The notes under the pieces are model-generated. The model did not search any database and had not been told where the DNA came from. It worked only from the letters and a program-made list of their open reading frames with translations. From Lineus longissimus (taxonomy: Eukaryota > Nemertea > Pilidiophora > Heteronemertea > Lineidae): 64,000 nucleotides of DNA. The stretch lies in the NCBI RefSeq assembly GCF_910592395.1, contig NC_088321.1, positions 14,942,001 through 15,006,000 of the forward strand, in the 5' to 3' direction. This document shows positions 10,946 to 21,357 of the stretch, one piece after another (position 1 is the first letter of the stretch; the number at the start of each line of letters is the position of its first letter). Both the position numbers and the translations under genes were made by a program.

Positions 10946-11287
10946 GGGAGCATGTCCAGATCTTGAAACTTTCTTAGTACTTATACAAGCTTAAGTGTGT
11001 CTCTCTTGTGGTTTGCGTTTCCAACTTTCAATGATCTTCTCGCAGCTTCATCTTCCCCAAAGTATCTTAAAGTTGGAAACTCTCAATTGGAATCATCATC
11101 TACGTTACCAAAAAAATTTATAATGCAGTCAGTTTACAATATCAATCATATATCAATATTTCAAATGAGATTTTCCTTGTAATTGATGTAAAAGCCGGGC
11201 AATACAGTACAGGACGTCTCAGAAACAAGTCTTTAAGGCAGTGGTCTCTACTATACTATCCGTCAAGAAATGCTGTATTGAGTGACA

Positions 11288-11610
11288 CAGCATCCCATTC
11301 GCTATGCGAGTATCTGACGTCAATACAAATATATCCTGTAAGTTTTAGTCAAATAGGAACACGACTTTTGGATTAATGGCATCTCAAAAGTTTACTTGTA
11401 ATTTTCCCTCTGCCAACTGGAATATCGATAGTGGCTTCTGGGTCTTTTATTAAATGCTTTAAAATATTATGAATAACTTAAAATTCTGGGCTGAAATTTC
11501 CAGCATATATTCGTGTTACAGTCAGGATGTTGTACACAAAATTATGTTGAGATTCAATCAATTTGAAATTACTTGCAATTTTCCCTCTGCCAGCTGGAAT
11601 ATCCATAATG
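11288..11610. repeat. Family A repeat, extended copy
   Basis: It contains two rounds of the TCTGCCA(A/G)CTGGAATATC segment. To the left is a longer shared stretch (ATTCGCTATGCGAGTATCTG and GGAACACGACTTTTGGATTA) that matches the reverse complement of 35815-35972. So the family has at least two forms, one with this extension. Confidence 0.8.
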
Positions 11611-12052
11611 CATCACTCATCTCGCCATGGGGGGGGGGGTACAGGGTTTATCTTGACCACTGCATTGGACTGGGAATTGTGTTGCACTGGAGTTTACAGG
11701 GTCTGACTCATTAACGCTTTTACATCCCAAGTCAAACCTGAGGAAGTCTCTTTTCCTTGTTGTGTCCCTTTCAATTATATTTTAAATATGCCCGTAGGGG
11801 TTTACAATACTTGGACAACACACAAATTCACTTATAAATGTTATCTATTTATTGAGTATATTGGTAAAACTATGTACACGTTACAACTGTACAAAATAAT
11901 GATATGCTTGTGCATTTCACCCAAAATTGATGCCAAAATCCTGCGTGTGAATCTAATAATTGCATAGGAATTGTTGTCCAACTTTAGGTGATGTCAAGTA
12001 TGTGATCTTCTCTCAAAAGCAGATAACAAGAGTGGTCTATTACATTGTTATA

Positions 12053-12125
12053 CAGGGTGTCTCACAAAATGTCCCAAACTTTCATCAACTTTTTACAAAG
12101 AAATAGGGACATTTTGTGAGACACC
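12053..12125. mobile_element. Tc1/mariner-type inverted ends (mini fold-back)
   Basis: CAGGGTGTCTCACAAAATGT, preceded by TA, faces GGGACATTTTGTGAGACACC about 30 bp on. ACAGGGTGTC(T/C)CA-type tips next to TA are usual for IS630/Tc1/mariner elements (family knowledge). The centre is too short to be an active element: a solo fold-back or deletion remnant. Confidence 0.5.
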
Positions 12126-12222
12126 GCGTGTTCGCACACAGTGTGTTCGCACACAGTGTGTTCGCACACGGTGTGTTCGCACACGGTGTGTTCGCACACG
12201 GCGTGTTCGCACACTGTGTGTT
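12126..12222. repeat. 15-bp minisatellite, about six units
   Basis: The unit TGTTCGCACACAGTG (variants GGTG and GGCG) repeats directly after the mariner-like end. Because 15 is a multiple of three, it leaves open frames on both strands (CSHTV / VCEHT); these are by-products, not genes. Confidence 0.9.
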
Positions 12223-12364
12223 TGAGTGGAACAAAATGCTCCTTGGAGCTTAACTCGGATTTGATGTTTACAAAACGATTCAAAATTTACAGAAAGCTGG
12301 CAAAATGTGGACCCTCAAACGACAACAAGAGCAAAAAAGTTAAAACGCCAGATTCTGCAAGAAA

Positions 12365-12447
12365 GCATCCTGAGGAAATCAGGGGTTAATGTTTGCTTCT
12401 TGCAGGGTCGGGGAAGCAAACATCAACCCCTGACTTCCTCAGGATGG
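12365..12447. repeat. Tight inverted repeat (~35-bp arms, 13-bp loop)
   Basis: The arm GCATCCTGAGGAAATCAGGG..TTTGCTTC (12365-12399) pairs with GAAGCAAACATCAACCCCTG..AGGATGGC (12413-12447) with about three mismatches. It would form a strong hairpin. Its origin is unknown; no terminal features of a transposon are seen. Confidence 0.8.
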
Positions 12448-13820
12448 CAAGAAAGTCACTCAAAAACAAATAATGTTAAAACTGGAATCCAAGATGCAGA
12501 TTTGAAAGGACGATTTCACTTCAGTTGAAAATTGATATGAAAATGATTGAGCATTTCGATGATATTTACAATGGATGGGCACAGAATAAGAAAATGCCAC
12601 TTCAATTTTCACAAGAATTTCACATCAAGAATCAATAAAGTCTAGTCTTTACTAATAGTCCAAAAAAGACAAGTTTAGTCTTTGCTAACTCCGTCTAAGA
12701 AAGACTAGTCTTGTCTTTACTAACTTAGTCCAATAGACTCGTCTTTATAGATTCTTGATAAAATGCATTCAACATGAAAATTGTAACATATGAATAAAGT
12801 AGAATGATTGAAAAATGGATAGCGCCTCCAGAATATAACTCAGAAGACAGTCCTGTATGAGCATTGGTAACGTTTTATAGTAGACACTTCTCCATCCCTG
12901 GCCCGAATTTTATCAACATCATGATAGGTACATCAAGGCGCACTGCACCTTAAGTTTGACACAAAGTAGAAAACTGGTTCGAGCAATTTACATAATATAC
13001 AAACACGCCCCCTATGTTTTAGTTTTAAAATCGTACGGAACTCATCCGGACGAATTCACCAAACCGACACAAACTGGACGATATTTCTCTTCAAGACTCG
13101 CTACGCCACCTATTTACAACATATATACTATAGAGTATATGAAACTAGTATGTACAGCACCACTACGCAATAATTTAAGACAAACATCAAGGGGGCGCCT
13201 AAAATATAACATTGTCACCTGGAAATAAATTGGTTGAAGCATTTGATACATATGATAATTTGAATGAAAAAGAGTCGACGTACTTAGAATAAGAATACAG
13301 TTTACTTTGTTGATTAGACCGTTGATGATAAGTAGAAAGGTTCTTCCATACTTTTCGGCCATTTAGTGTTGAAACCCAGTGTCATTTAAAACCCTACACA
13401 GCTTGATATGATTTAAAACCAAAATTCTGGAGAGAGAAACGCAAATTTAGAATAAGTTAAATTGCAAAACATTATTTAAATACTGAGAACAAAAGAGTTT
13501 GCAGTTGTATTTAAATTCTAAACTGCTTTTCTAATTGATACAAATTATATTAAACAAACTTTAATATTTTGTATAAATTTACACTAATTCAAGATATGTT
13601 CGAACGTTAGACGTAAATTGTATCTAAATAATAAATATTCGTTGTGAATTCACAAAGAGTTTATGATCAAATTCCCCCAAGACCAACCCAACATCCCTAT
13701 TTGAATACAATGAAACAAACCAAAGTATAATTGATTTGTGTAAAGTGGGCAAGTCCATTCTAACGTCATAGGGTTGAAGGAGCTTTAGTTGGAAAACGTA
13801 TCTTAAAGACTCCAGTCGTA
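12448..13820. other. Intergenic; TAGTCTT-rich patch, otherwise nothing
   Basis: At 12640-12760, GTCTAGTCTTTACTAA / TAGTCTTTGCTAA / CTAGTCTTGTCTTTACTAA repeat loosely. A 90-codon frame at 12956-13228 resembles nothing I know. Confidence 0.45.
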
Positions 13821-13828
13821 TATCAAGT

Positions 13829-14245
13829 TTCCCTCCTTGAGCACCAAAGGTAAGGGATCTCTGAACACAGACATCCTATCATTCCCTCCTTGAACACCAA
13901 AGGTAGAGCATTTTGCATCAGTCGATGCATAATGGTACATGTATCATGCATCAATAGATTACATGGATGAGTCATTTGGTTGATATGACGAAAATCTTGA
14001 TAGTAAATGCAATACGGTTTAAATTGATACAAAAATATGAGCTGTAAAAGCATTATTTACCAACAGATTCTTACACAAAATACAGCAAAGTAAAACTAAG
14101 TGGTGGTAAAAGTTTAAATGCATTCTGGTATACAATTCACATGATACAACCCTCCTAAGTCTCAAATGTAAATGTTTCCGAAAATTATGGTATAAAATGG
14201 ACAAACATGATTATCGAATAAATGCATAATGGTCTAAATTGATTA
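13829..14245. repeat. Two pairs of short direct repeats
   Basis: CCCTCCTTGAGCACCAAAGG (13831) recurs as CCCTCCTTGAACACCAAAGG (13884), 54 bp apart. AAATGCAATACGGTTTAAAT (14006) recurs as AAATGCATAATGGTCTAAAT (14220). Purpose unknown. Confidence 0.7.
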
Positions 14246-14825
14246 GAAAATACATCGAATTGAATTTTACTTAAAAATGCTGCAAAAAGAAATTGATTAA
14301 TAGGCAGTGAGAATTGACTTGAACACATCATGTCATATTTGTTTTATACAGTTTGTAAATGCTTCAAAAAATGATGATTAAAATGATAAATTGTGATCAT
14401 CGCTAAAAGACAAAGTTATAAAATTGTAAATGGAATAAGAAAACAGGTATATTTCATTAGGCTACCATTTCATTACACCAACACCACGAATGATGTTTGA
14501 AAGTGAGATTTCTTACATGGTTTCCAAAATGGAAAACTCACAGTCATTAAATAAGTCAATATCTAGTCAGAAGTAAACTCAGTGACATGGAGAATCAGAT
14601 AACCTGAAAAATACATAGTCATTACAGGATATGTAGTTTTCATGATAATATTCAGTTTTACACAAATTGAAATATCGTTGCACTTTGAATTTTCAAAACC
14701 AAACTTCTGTCAAACGGGCCAACACTCGTAAGTAACTTTGGCGAACGAAACATTGATTGAGATATCATCAGACATATGCAAGTAATCAAAAATACACAGT
14801 CTTCTGAAGCCAGGACTTAACTATT

Positions 14826-15048
14826 TGTGACCCGCTCTACCAAAACTAGGCGCTTGACGCATCTGAACTCGACAGGTTGATACGGACTTGTTGTTCATTT
14901 CCCTATTGTAGACCTTTTGTGAAATGTGACCAAATCAGTTTGTAATAGATTTCACAAAAGGTCTACAATAGGGAAATGAACAACAAGTCCGTATCAACCT
15001 GTCGAGTTCAGATGCGACAAGCGCCTAGTTTTGGTAGAGCGAGTCACA
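14826..15048. mobile_element. Fold-back MITE, ~100-bp arms
   Basis: TGTGACCCGCTCTACCAAAA at 14826 faces TTTTGGTAGAGCGAGTCACA at 15029-15048. Pairing continues inward through CGACAGGTTGATACGGACTT and TAGACCTTTTGTGAAAT to a loop of about 20 bp near 14935. Almost perfect arms suggest a young or gene-converted element. No coding content. Confidence 0.85.
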
Positions 15049-15411
15049 TTTATCAAGTAATAATAAACTTTACATGAAATTTCGCGACTGTTCTGGAATG
15101 GGTCTTAGTCGGAGCACCTCAATCAATCAAGTTTACTGAACACAGCCACAAACCTTTCACAAACAGATAATTGCGCCTTTTCAGTTTGAATCTGAACTGA
15201 CAACATATCACACTAAAAAAATATGAACTCCTTGAAACAAAATAACATGACCATTCATTTGAAAAGTTTTCTCAGGGGCCATTTGCTTCTAACTACTGGC
15301 CTCATAATTTGTTAAGAATAAGTATTTTCATGAGGTTTAGAAAAGTTTTTAAAGCGAAACTACTGAAATTTGTGCGTAAGTTAAACTGTGTAGTGATATA
15401 TTCAAGAAGAG

Positions 15412-15600
15412 ACTGTAGATGTATCCCCAATGCGACCTTAGTAGAAACTAGATTAATTAAATTAAATTAAATTAAATTAAATTAAATTAATTGAATTAAA
15501 TTAAATTAAATTAAATTAACTGTAGATGTATCCCCAATGCGACCTTAGTAGAAACTAGATTAATTAAATTAAATTAATTTAAATTAAATTAAAATTATCA
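15412..15600. repeat. (ATTAA)n microsatellite inside a 107-bp direct duplication
   Basis: ACTGTAGATGTATCCCCAAT plus the following 30 bp occurs at 15412 and 15519. Each copy runs into a pentanucleotide ATTAA tract. Confidence 0.9.
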
Positions 15601-15623
15601 TTTAGGTATGCTAAATTATGGTA

Positions 15624-16107
15624 GGCCTTCTTCCCGAAAATAAAATGTGAGAAAATCACACCGAAAGTGAAGAAGGCCATACATTAGTTAGAAAATATAA
15701 TTAAATTAGTTTTTTAAGTTGTGTAACATTTGATAATTGCCTTCTTCGCGAAAAGATACTAACTTTATGAATAAAGTGAGATCTGCGAAATTGAAGAAGG
15801 CAAGATTGAATGCAAGTGAGGTGAAATGTTTTAACCCCCCCCCCCATGAATATTTAAACACCTAGTAGCAGTATGAAGTTTAAGTTACAAAATATATAAG
15901 CTAATTTGTACCAATAAAGATCTGTCTTCTTCATGTTCGAAAATGAAGATAACTTCAGAATAAAGAAGACAAGATTTAAAGGCCTGATATTGATATAGAA
16001 ACTATGGTATGAATAATCTTTTTTCTTAACATTTTACACCCTTCTCATCAGCGAAAATCGAAATGTCGAAATATTGAAGAAAATTCTTCAGAGTGTTGAG
16101 AAGGGTG
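15624..16107. ncRNA. Cluster of four related hairpins (candidate structured RNA)
   Basis: Four inverted repeats lie at 15624-15678, 15737-15803, 15920-15975 and 16037-16107. Their outer arms are GGCCTTCTTC, TTGCCTTCTTC, ATCTGTCTTCTT and CACCCTTCTCA, each with its complement 30-50 bases on. Each has an inner stem (GTGA/TCAC; AGATCTCACTTTAT-like; GAAG/CTTC; TGAAGA/TCTTCA) and a 5' internal loop holding CGAAAA. Stem bases differ between copies but stay paired (C-G to T-A, G-C to C-G, T-A to C-G), so pairing seems to be what is kept. They lie downstream of RFX7 and could be in its 3' UTR or be independent. Transcription is unproven, and a family of fold-back elements is the main alternative. Confidence 0.4.
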
Positions 16108-16439
16108 CATGAATTATTAACATATTTGAGAAATTGTGAACTGAACTTTTTCTGTTTTAAATCTTTGAAAAATTGAAAGTATTTCTACACTCTCAACAAG
16201 TTTGGAACCAGTTGGAAAAAAGTAAGCGTCACCAGAGATCATTTTCAAAGAATGGTCATGTTTTTAGTACAGGAAATATCAAGATTCTTGCGAATTTGTT
16301 GAGTCAAATATTGGACAATGTTACCGAGGTAACTACATTGCTAAGGTGCATATCTGGATGGGAAAAAATTACCAACTGTCTTGGTACAATACTTGGCTGA
16401 TTAATCATTTATCAGACAAGACACCAACATTTTTCAATA

Positions 16440-16910
16440 CAAGCATTCCAGTTTTTAGAACATCTTACACTAAAAGCACTCCGTTTTAACAAGCACTCCT
16501 TTTGGTTCAGACGTTGCTTTTTCTCATTAATACAAACCACATGCACTCCAAATCGTGTCAAGCACTTCATTATAAGATATCAGGTAAGTTTGTAAAGCAC
16601 TCCTTTGTTTCAGAAAGTCTATTCCTAATACAAACCTTATGCACTCCAAAGAACCGGATTTGAGATCCCTCATACCAAGAATTGAAAAAGACTGTTCTTT
16701 ATCAATTCTTGGTCATATAACTTACAAGGAACTCCTAATCAAATGATTAACCAACTTTCATAAGCCAAGCACCCAATATTTGAAAATTCAAATTTGTGAT
16801 ACAAACCCACTGCACTCCAAGTCCAAAGTTTTGAATGGTGTTTAGAAATGTCAAAGTTTAAGCACTCCTCATTTCGATTTTTTGAATACGACCGTTTCAC
16901 AAACCTTAAT
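16440..16910. repeat. GCACTCC motif array
   Basis: GCACTCC occurs exactly at 16476, 16493, 16543, 16597, 16641, 16812 and 16862, with near matches at 16443, 16562 and 16769. Two contexts alternate: AAGCACTCCKTTT, and ATACAAACC-N(3-4)-TGCACTCCAA (16543, 16641, 16812). Between the copies, 16674-16713 forms a hairpin (ACCAAGAATTGA / TCAATTCTTGGT). Read as RFX7 mRNA the motif is GGAGTGC; another GGAGTGC in mRNA sense lies in the last RFX7 codons (17733-17739). Function unknown; a 3' UTR protein or microRNA site array, or a decayed tandem repeat, are options. Confidence 0.6.
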
Positions 16911-17599
16911 AAAAAAATACCTTACATGCAACAAATGCATGAAAAAAGTTCAGAATATATTTGAATATTAATCACTGTCCTAACAGCTTTTAAATTCTGA
17001 TATGTTGTTATCAATTTTATCAGCTCAAATCCCCAATTTCTGTCCACTTTTAGTACCAGGGAATGGTTTTGAAGTATACAAAACCTTATCCTCCTATTTT
17101 GCTTGAATGGAATCTACCAGACACTTAACTATCTCAGTTTCTTGGTTTGTTTCAATGTCTACTAAAGGGGTGTTTCATAAATCCTCAAAATTATCGAACT
17201 TTTGAGAATTTCAAATTTCCCATCAATCATTTTCATAAGTACACTTTCTTTTACCAAATTCTACAACGTTTCATCACAAGTCTAAATACTTGCAAAGAAG
17301 GTCGCTAAGCACAAAAAATACTTTCAAAGTCAATATTTACAAATAATACATCGGAGTGCTGTTCTGTTTTCAGAAAGAGTCGTAAAAAGGATATGACAAT
17401 ATTTTGAGGTGATTCAGCCATTACTGGGTGTCACAAAAAATATAGCACCCAAAAGAAATTTCAATATGAAATTCCTCATGGCTGACTTACCAAAAACAGA
17501 ACACCAAAACAACAACTCTAAGACTGCTTCAGAGTCGTTATCAAAATCTACAGCTGCGATCGAAATGTCTTGAAATCCGATAGAAAAGTCTTTCAATTT
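16911..17599 (-). other. RFX7 3' flank or 3' UTR
   Basis: AT-rich sequence directly beyond the last RFX7 stop, holding poly-pyrimidine patches but no clear polyadenylation signal in the minus-strand sense. It probably holds the start of the 3' UTR; the limit cannot be placed. Confidence 0.4.
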
Positions 17600-17727
17600 C
17601 TACACAAGGAAGCTGGAGATTTCACGATCTGTATTACCAAGGCTGGGAATTTCATCCCGATGATGGTTGAAGTCCCTCATGAAGCAGTCTAAGGCTTGCG
17701 TCAATGCGTCGTCACGACTCTCGCCAA
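17600..17727 (-). CDS. RFX7: RFX7 C-terminal extension in a shifted frame
   Basis: The long exon frame ends at a TGA at 17701-17703, but another frame runs straight on. It reads IGESRDDALTQALDCFMRDF, then NHHRDEIPSLGNTDREISSF and LV to a TAG at 17600-17602 (42 codons). One extra A in the AAA run at 17728-17730 would fuse both frames (..GVQK-IGESRDD..). The composition looks like real protein and the alternative end (LARVVTTH) does not. Either the assembly lost one base in a homopolymer, or this allele has a frameshift that replaces the last ~42 residues with eight. An intron is less likely because no good donor lies nearby. Confidence 0.6.
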
Positions 17728-20627
17728 TTTCTGCACTCCGATGTTATCATAACACAAAATGTCACTTTCCGGCGTCAGCGACATCCCCTCGGGCGGGACC
17801 ACTTGATTCTCGGACGTCGAGCGCTTCTCGTGACCAAAAATATTCGGGAACTCAGCGGCGATACCCGGCGAGAAATCGACACTTAGCGGATTGTTTGGTA
17901 TATTTAGTCCTTGATGCGGTCCTTTTGAACCGGAGTTATTCCCATCATTGTCCTGTTCACCTTGCGTGAAATACTGCGTATCGAAATCACGCAGCACGTC
18001 TAAAGTCGATTGTAAGTCATCACTTATGTTCAAACCACCTTCGGCTGAATTGTCTAATGCTTCTCCCAAGTTGCGTTTCACGGACGGCGGTGTTAGTCCG
18101 GTCGGCGTTAAACCGGTTCGTATTGTGGGCGGCATCATTGGATGATGCGGTTGATGCGTCACAGCTGTCGCTAATTGTCTATACGCACCTTGAATGTTCG
18201 GCCATATGCCACAACCGCCGTGCTGCGCCGGTGAGAACGTCGAGTGCTGTACTCCGGGCGTTGAAGGCGCGTGAGTGGTCATACACAAGATCTGGTTCCC
18301 AATGTTCGATATCTGGTTACTAATCCTATCAGTAATGTTATGCATGCCGAAAGATGACACCGGTGGGCGGGGTGGTACGATAGGGGTACGAGGCACAAGG
18401 CCCTTAGATTGGAGCATGACGTCAGTAAATGTCAAATTAGGCGCAGATGTTGTCGAAGGTTGCCCGCGTGGTCCACTGAATGGCGAATCTACATTCACAT
18501 TTGACCACTGCTGATTTTGTGACGTAGGAACATTTGAGAATTTTTTCGGGTTCTGTCCCTGCGTGTTGCCACGTTCGGCGTGACTTGGCGGTGAGTTCAA
18601 TGGTGGTGGTGTTGACGTTGAGCTCCGCTGGCTCTGCGATGGTGTTGGCGGGCTGGTGCTAGGTGGCGCTAACGGTGATGGTTCCGGCCGTGGACTGATG
18701 AGGCTATGACTAGACTGAGACGACGGGTTGGAGTGCGGACTAGGTTGCGACTGCGTCATGGTGTAGCTGGCGACGCTCTGCGTATAACTCAGATGCGGAG
18801 TCGAATGTGGAGGAGGGGGGAAGTTCCCAGGTCCTGGATACGGATGATCACGGGGCATCCCTTGATCTCGGTGCATCTGCGGATCAAAATGACTCCTCGG
18901 CTCAAATATCGGATCACCTGGCAGCGGTGGGAAGTTACGTCTTGCCGGGCTCCGCTGTGGAGACTGGTTCAAGAATAGCTCAAACTGTGCGTCTGGATCT
19001 TGAGATGGCATGCCGTGACTCTTAGGGAAGTTGGGCGGCATAGATCCCGTCTGTATCGGTGGATGTTCTTGGTAGGGTAAGGAACTGGCTGATGACCTTG
19101 GTGCGTGCTGTCCAGGTGCAGGGCTCGGCATATTACCAGGATTGCGGACTATCTTCTGCGGTTTAGGGCTCATGAACAAATTTGGATTTTGCATATGAGG
19201 ATCCGGCGATCGTCTCCCAGTCGAATGTTGCCGATGGATCGCACGTCCTTGCGGCGTAACAAAGTTCCCAGGATGCATTGGAGGCATATTGCTTTGAGAT
19301 AATGGGCGGCCAGGATAAGGAGGTGGCGGGTGATTGACATCCTGGTCCCCAGGAGAATCTAAATAGTCCAATAGCGCATCATTTTCTAGATTATGAACGT
19401 CATCGAGTACCCGTCCGGATAACGTCTGAGCAGCTGACGTGGGTAAATGTTCACCATAACTTTCCATCATTTGGCGTTTTGTAACATTTTGCGACGGAAT
19501 ATCGTCCGAACTGTTATTCCGCGAACGCTTCATTGCCGGGGTCATTTGATGCATACCAGGTGGTGCTGGACCACCCATCTTATCACGTGATTCTTTCAAT
19601 ATCGTACTCACAGGCCGCATATCACTGTAGAACGGACTATCGATAACATCAGGTCCATAACCGCGTACATCCTTAAGAATCTCCGAAACAGTTTTTCCAG
19701 CGTGTCCTGAAGGCGTTTTAGGTTTGATCGGCGTGAATTTTAACTTTTGCGCCCGGGCGCTGCTCTGTTGGTGAGGCGCCATGGGATGTTGATGCATCTG
19801 GTGTGGGGCTACTGGCATCATTCCGCCAGGTCCACGAATCATTCCCGCCTCTGACATCGGCGGTCGTATATCATGACCAGGTCCCATCGACATATTTGGC
19901 AGATTCGGTCGTCCCTGCATCGGTCCATGTGGCATGTGGCCCATTGGTATATTGCCTTCCATTTTGATATGAGGTGGGAATTGTCCGGGCGGCAGATGGC
20001 CCATCAGTTTAGGGTCCATTGGGTGCATTTTCATTTTGTTCATCGGATTGTCATTTAGTAGCGCTTCTAACGTACTCGTCCCACTAGTGTTTTGTTTCCC
20101 CTTACCAACCGGACTACCGGCGACCGGCATGAAGGCACTAGATGGCGATGATTCCAAATGAGAACGTGTCATAGCTAGCGTTGACGGAGGTGGACCAGAC
20201 GATGGCATATTCCCTTGAAGTAAATTCTGCGTGCAAGACGGTAACTGCTTCCAGTCCTGGCCAAGCATAGCATCGGGCATACCGGCTATCGACCCTGGTT
20301 TCGGCTGCATACCGAAATCACAAATGTCTGTCGCAACAGGCCCAGCCTGCATAGGTCCGAATCCAGCTTGCGAAACTGAAGACGTCCCTGTCGTTTGCGT
20401 TGATGAAAACGTTCCAACCGGTGGACTGAAGAGTTTCGTTTTTATCGATCGGCGTCGATTGCCCAATTCGGCAGGTTCTTGTTTCCCGATCTCTTCCCTT
20501 TGTTGTTGTATCTTTTTCTTCTGCTCGCCGATGAGCTGACGTTCTTGGATGCGGCGTTGCAGCTGGATCTGTGTGTCAGTGTGTTTGCCGCCGCCTGGCT
20601 TGCTGGCGAATAGCGATGAGACGGGGA
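17701..20627 (-). CDS. RFX7: RFX7 coding exon 6 (long C-terminal region)
   Basis: The acceptor CATTCCAG lies at 20628-20629 and phase 1 from exon 5 gives VPVSSLFASKPGGGKH. A glutamine- and charge-rich helix-like stretch follows (about residues 335-365: QLQRRIQERQLIGEQKKKIQ). The rest is about 920 residues rich in Pro, Ser, Gly, Met and His, as expected of the disordered transactivation part of RFX7. Within it the segment KLKFTPIKPKTPSGHAGKTV and the following SEILKDVRGYGPDVIDSPFY (about residues 611-650) look ordered and may be a conserved motif. Together with exons 1-5 the open protein is 1291 residues, or about 1325 with the shifted tail; vertebrate RFX7 is of similar size, whereas RFX5 is about half as long. 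Confidence 0.9.
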
Positions 20628-21089
20628 CTGGAATGGAAGAATACAGAGTTGAACATCAAGCAACTGGAAACAAGTTTGAACAATTTATATTCTAAGAAGT
20701 TTTTGATACGATCTCACTTCAAGCTGAACTGAGACAGATCGTAGGAAAGCTGGCCACAGTAAAACATCAAATCAGGTTTTGCACAGCATTAAAACTCGCT
20801 AGGACAGGACTGTCCATCTCAGGGGGAAAATACAGAAAGAAAAGAAGTTCTTCCTCCTCTGATGACGGTCTCCACAAGAGCAAGGTAGCTGGGTGTACTC
20901 AGAGGAAGAAAGGCTGACAACTTTTCCATGGACTTAAATGTTGACCTTAGAACTGCCTTTTTCTGCACAAGTAACACTTGAAAATGCTTCACGTTTGGTG
21001 TCTTTTAAACCGGGCCCTTGGAAAGGCTGGCTCAGGTAGAGAAAGCTCAACCTTACGTCTCATTTCTGGATCCCTCTTTTAAATCTTAC

Positions 21090-21297
21090 CTTTGGAATCG
21101 GAAGTCTTCGTCTTCTGCATGGCGGCCGTTAGCGCAAATGCTGCCGTCGATTTACTATTGACGTACAGGTTGCTAAGGAGATGCTCTGCGAGGTCGCGGA
21201 TGTTCGTGAAGCCGCGACCAAGAAGGTTCTCCGCCCATTCACAGATCAGGGCGATACACTCGGGCATCAATTCTTCTTCATGAGTTTTCTGAGCGTC
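21090..21297 (-). CDS. RFX7: RFX7 coding exon 5
   Basis: Acceptor TTTCAG at the 5' side, donor AAAG/GTAAGA at 21089, phase 0 in and phase 1 out, 208 bp. It encodes DAQKTHEEELMPECIALICE, WAENLLGRGFTNIRDLAEHL and LSNLYVNSKSTAAFALTAAM, a compact, probably helical region just after the DNA-binding domain. It ends in a lysine-rich segment (QKTKTSDSK). Confidence 0.92.
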
Positions 21298-21357
21298 CTG
21301 AAAGAGGATTAAAGATTTGTTGAGATTCTTTTGTAAATTTCACGGACTACGACATAA

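Noticed and set aside
12062-12389. Cysteine-histidine repeat frames on both strands
   Set aside because: By-products of the 15-bp minisatellite.
15624-16107. CRISPR array (regularly spaced palindromic repeats)
   Set aside because: The repeats differ in sequence, spacers are irregular, and the genome is clearly animal.
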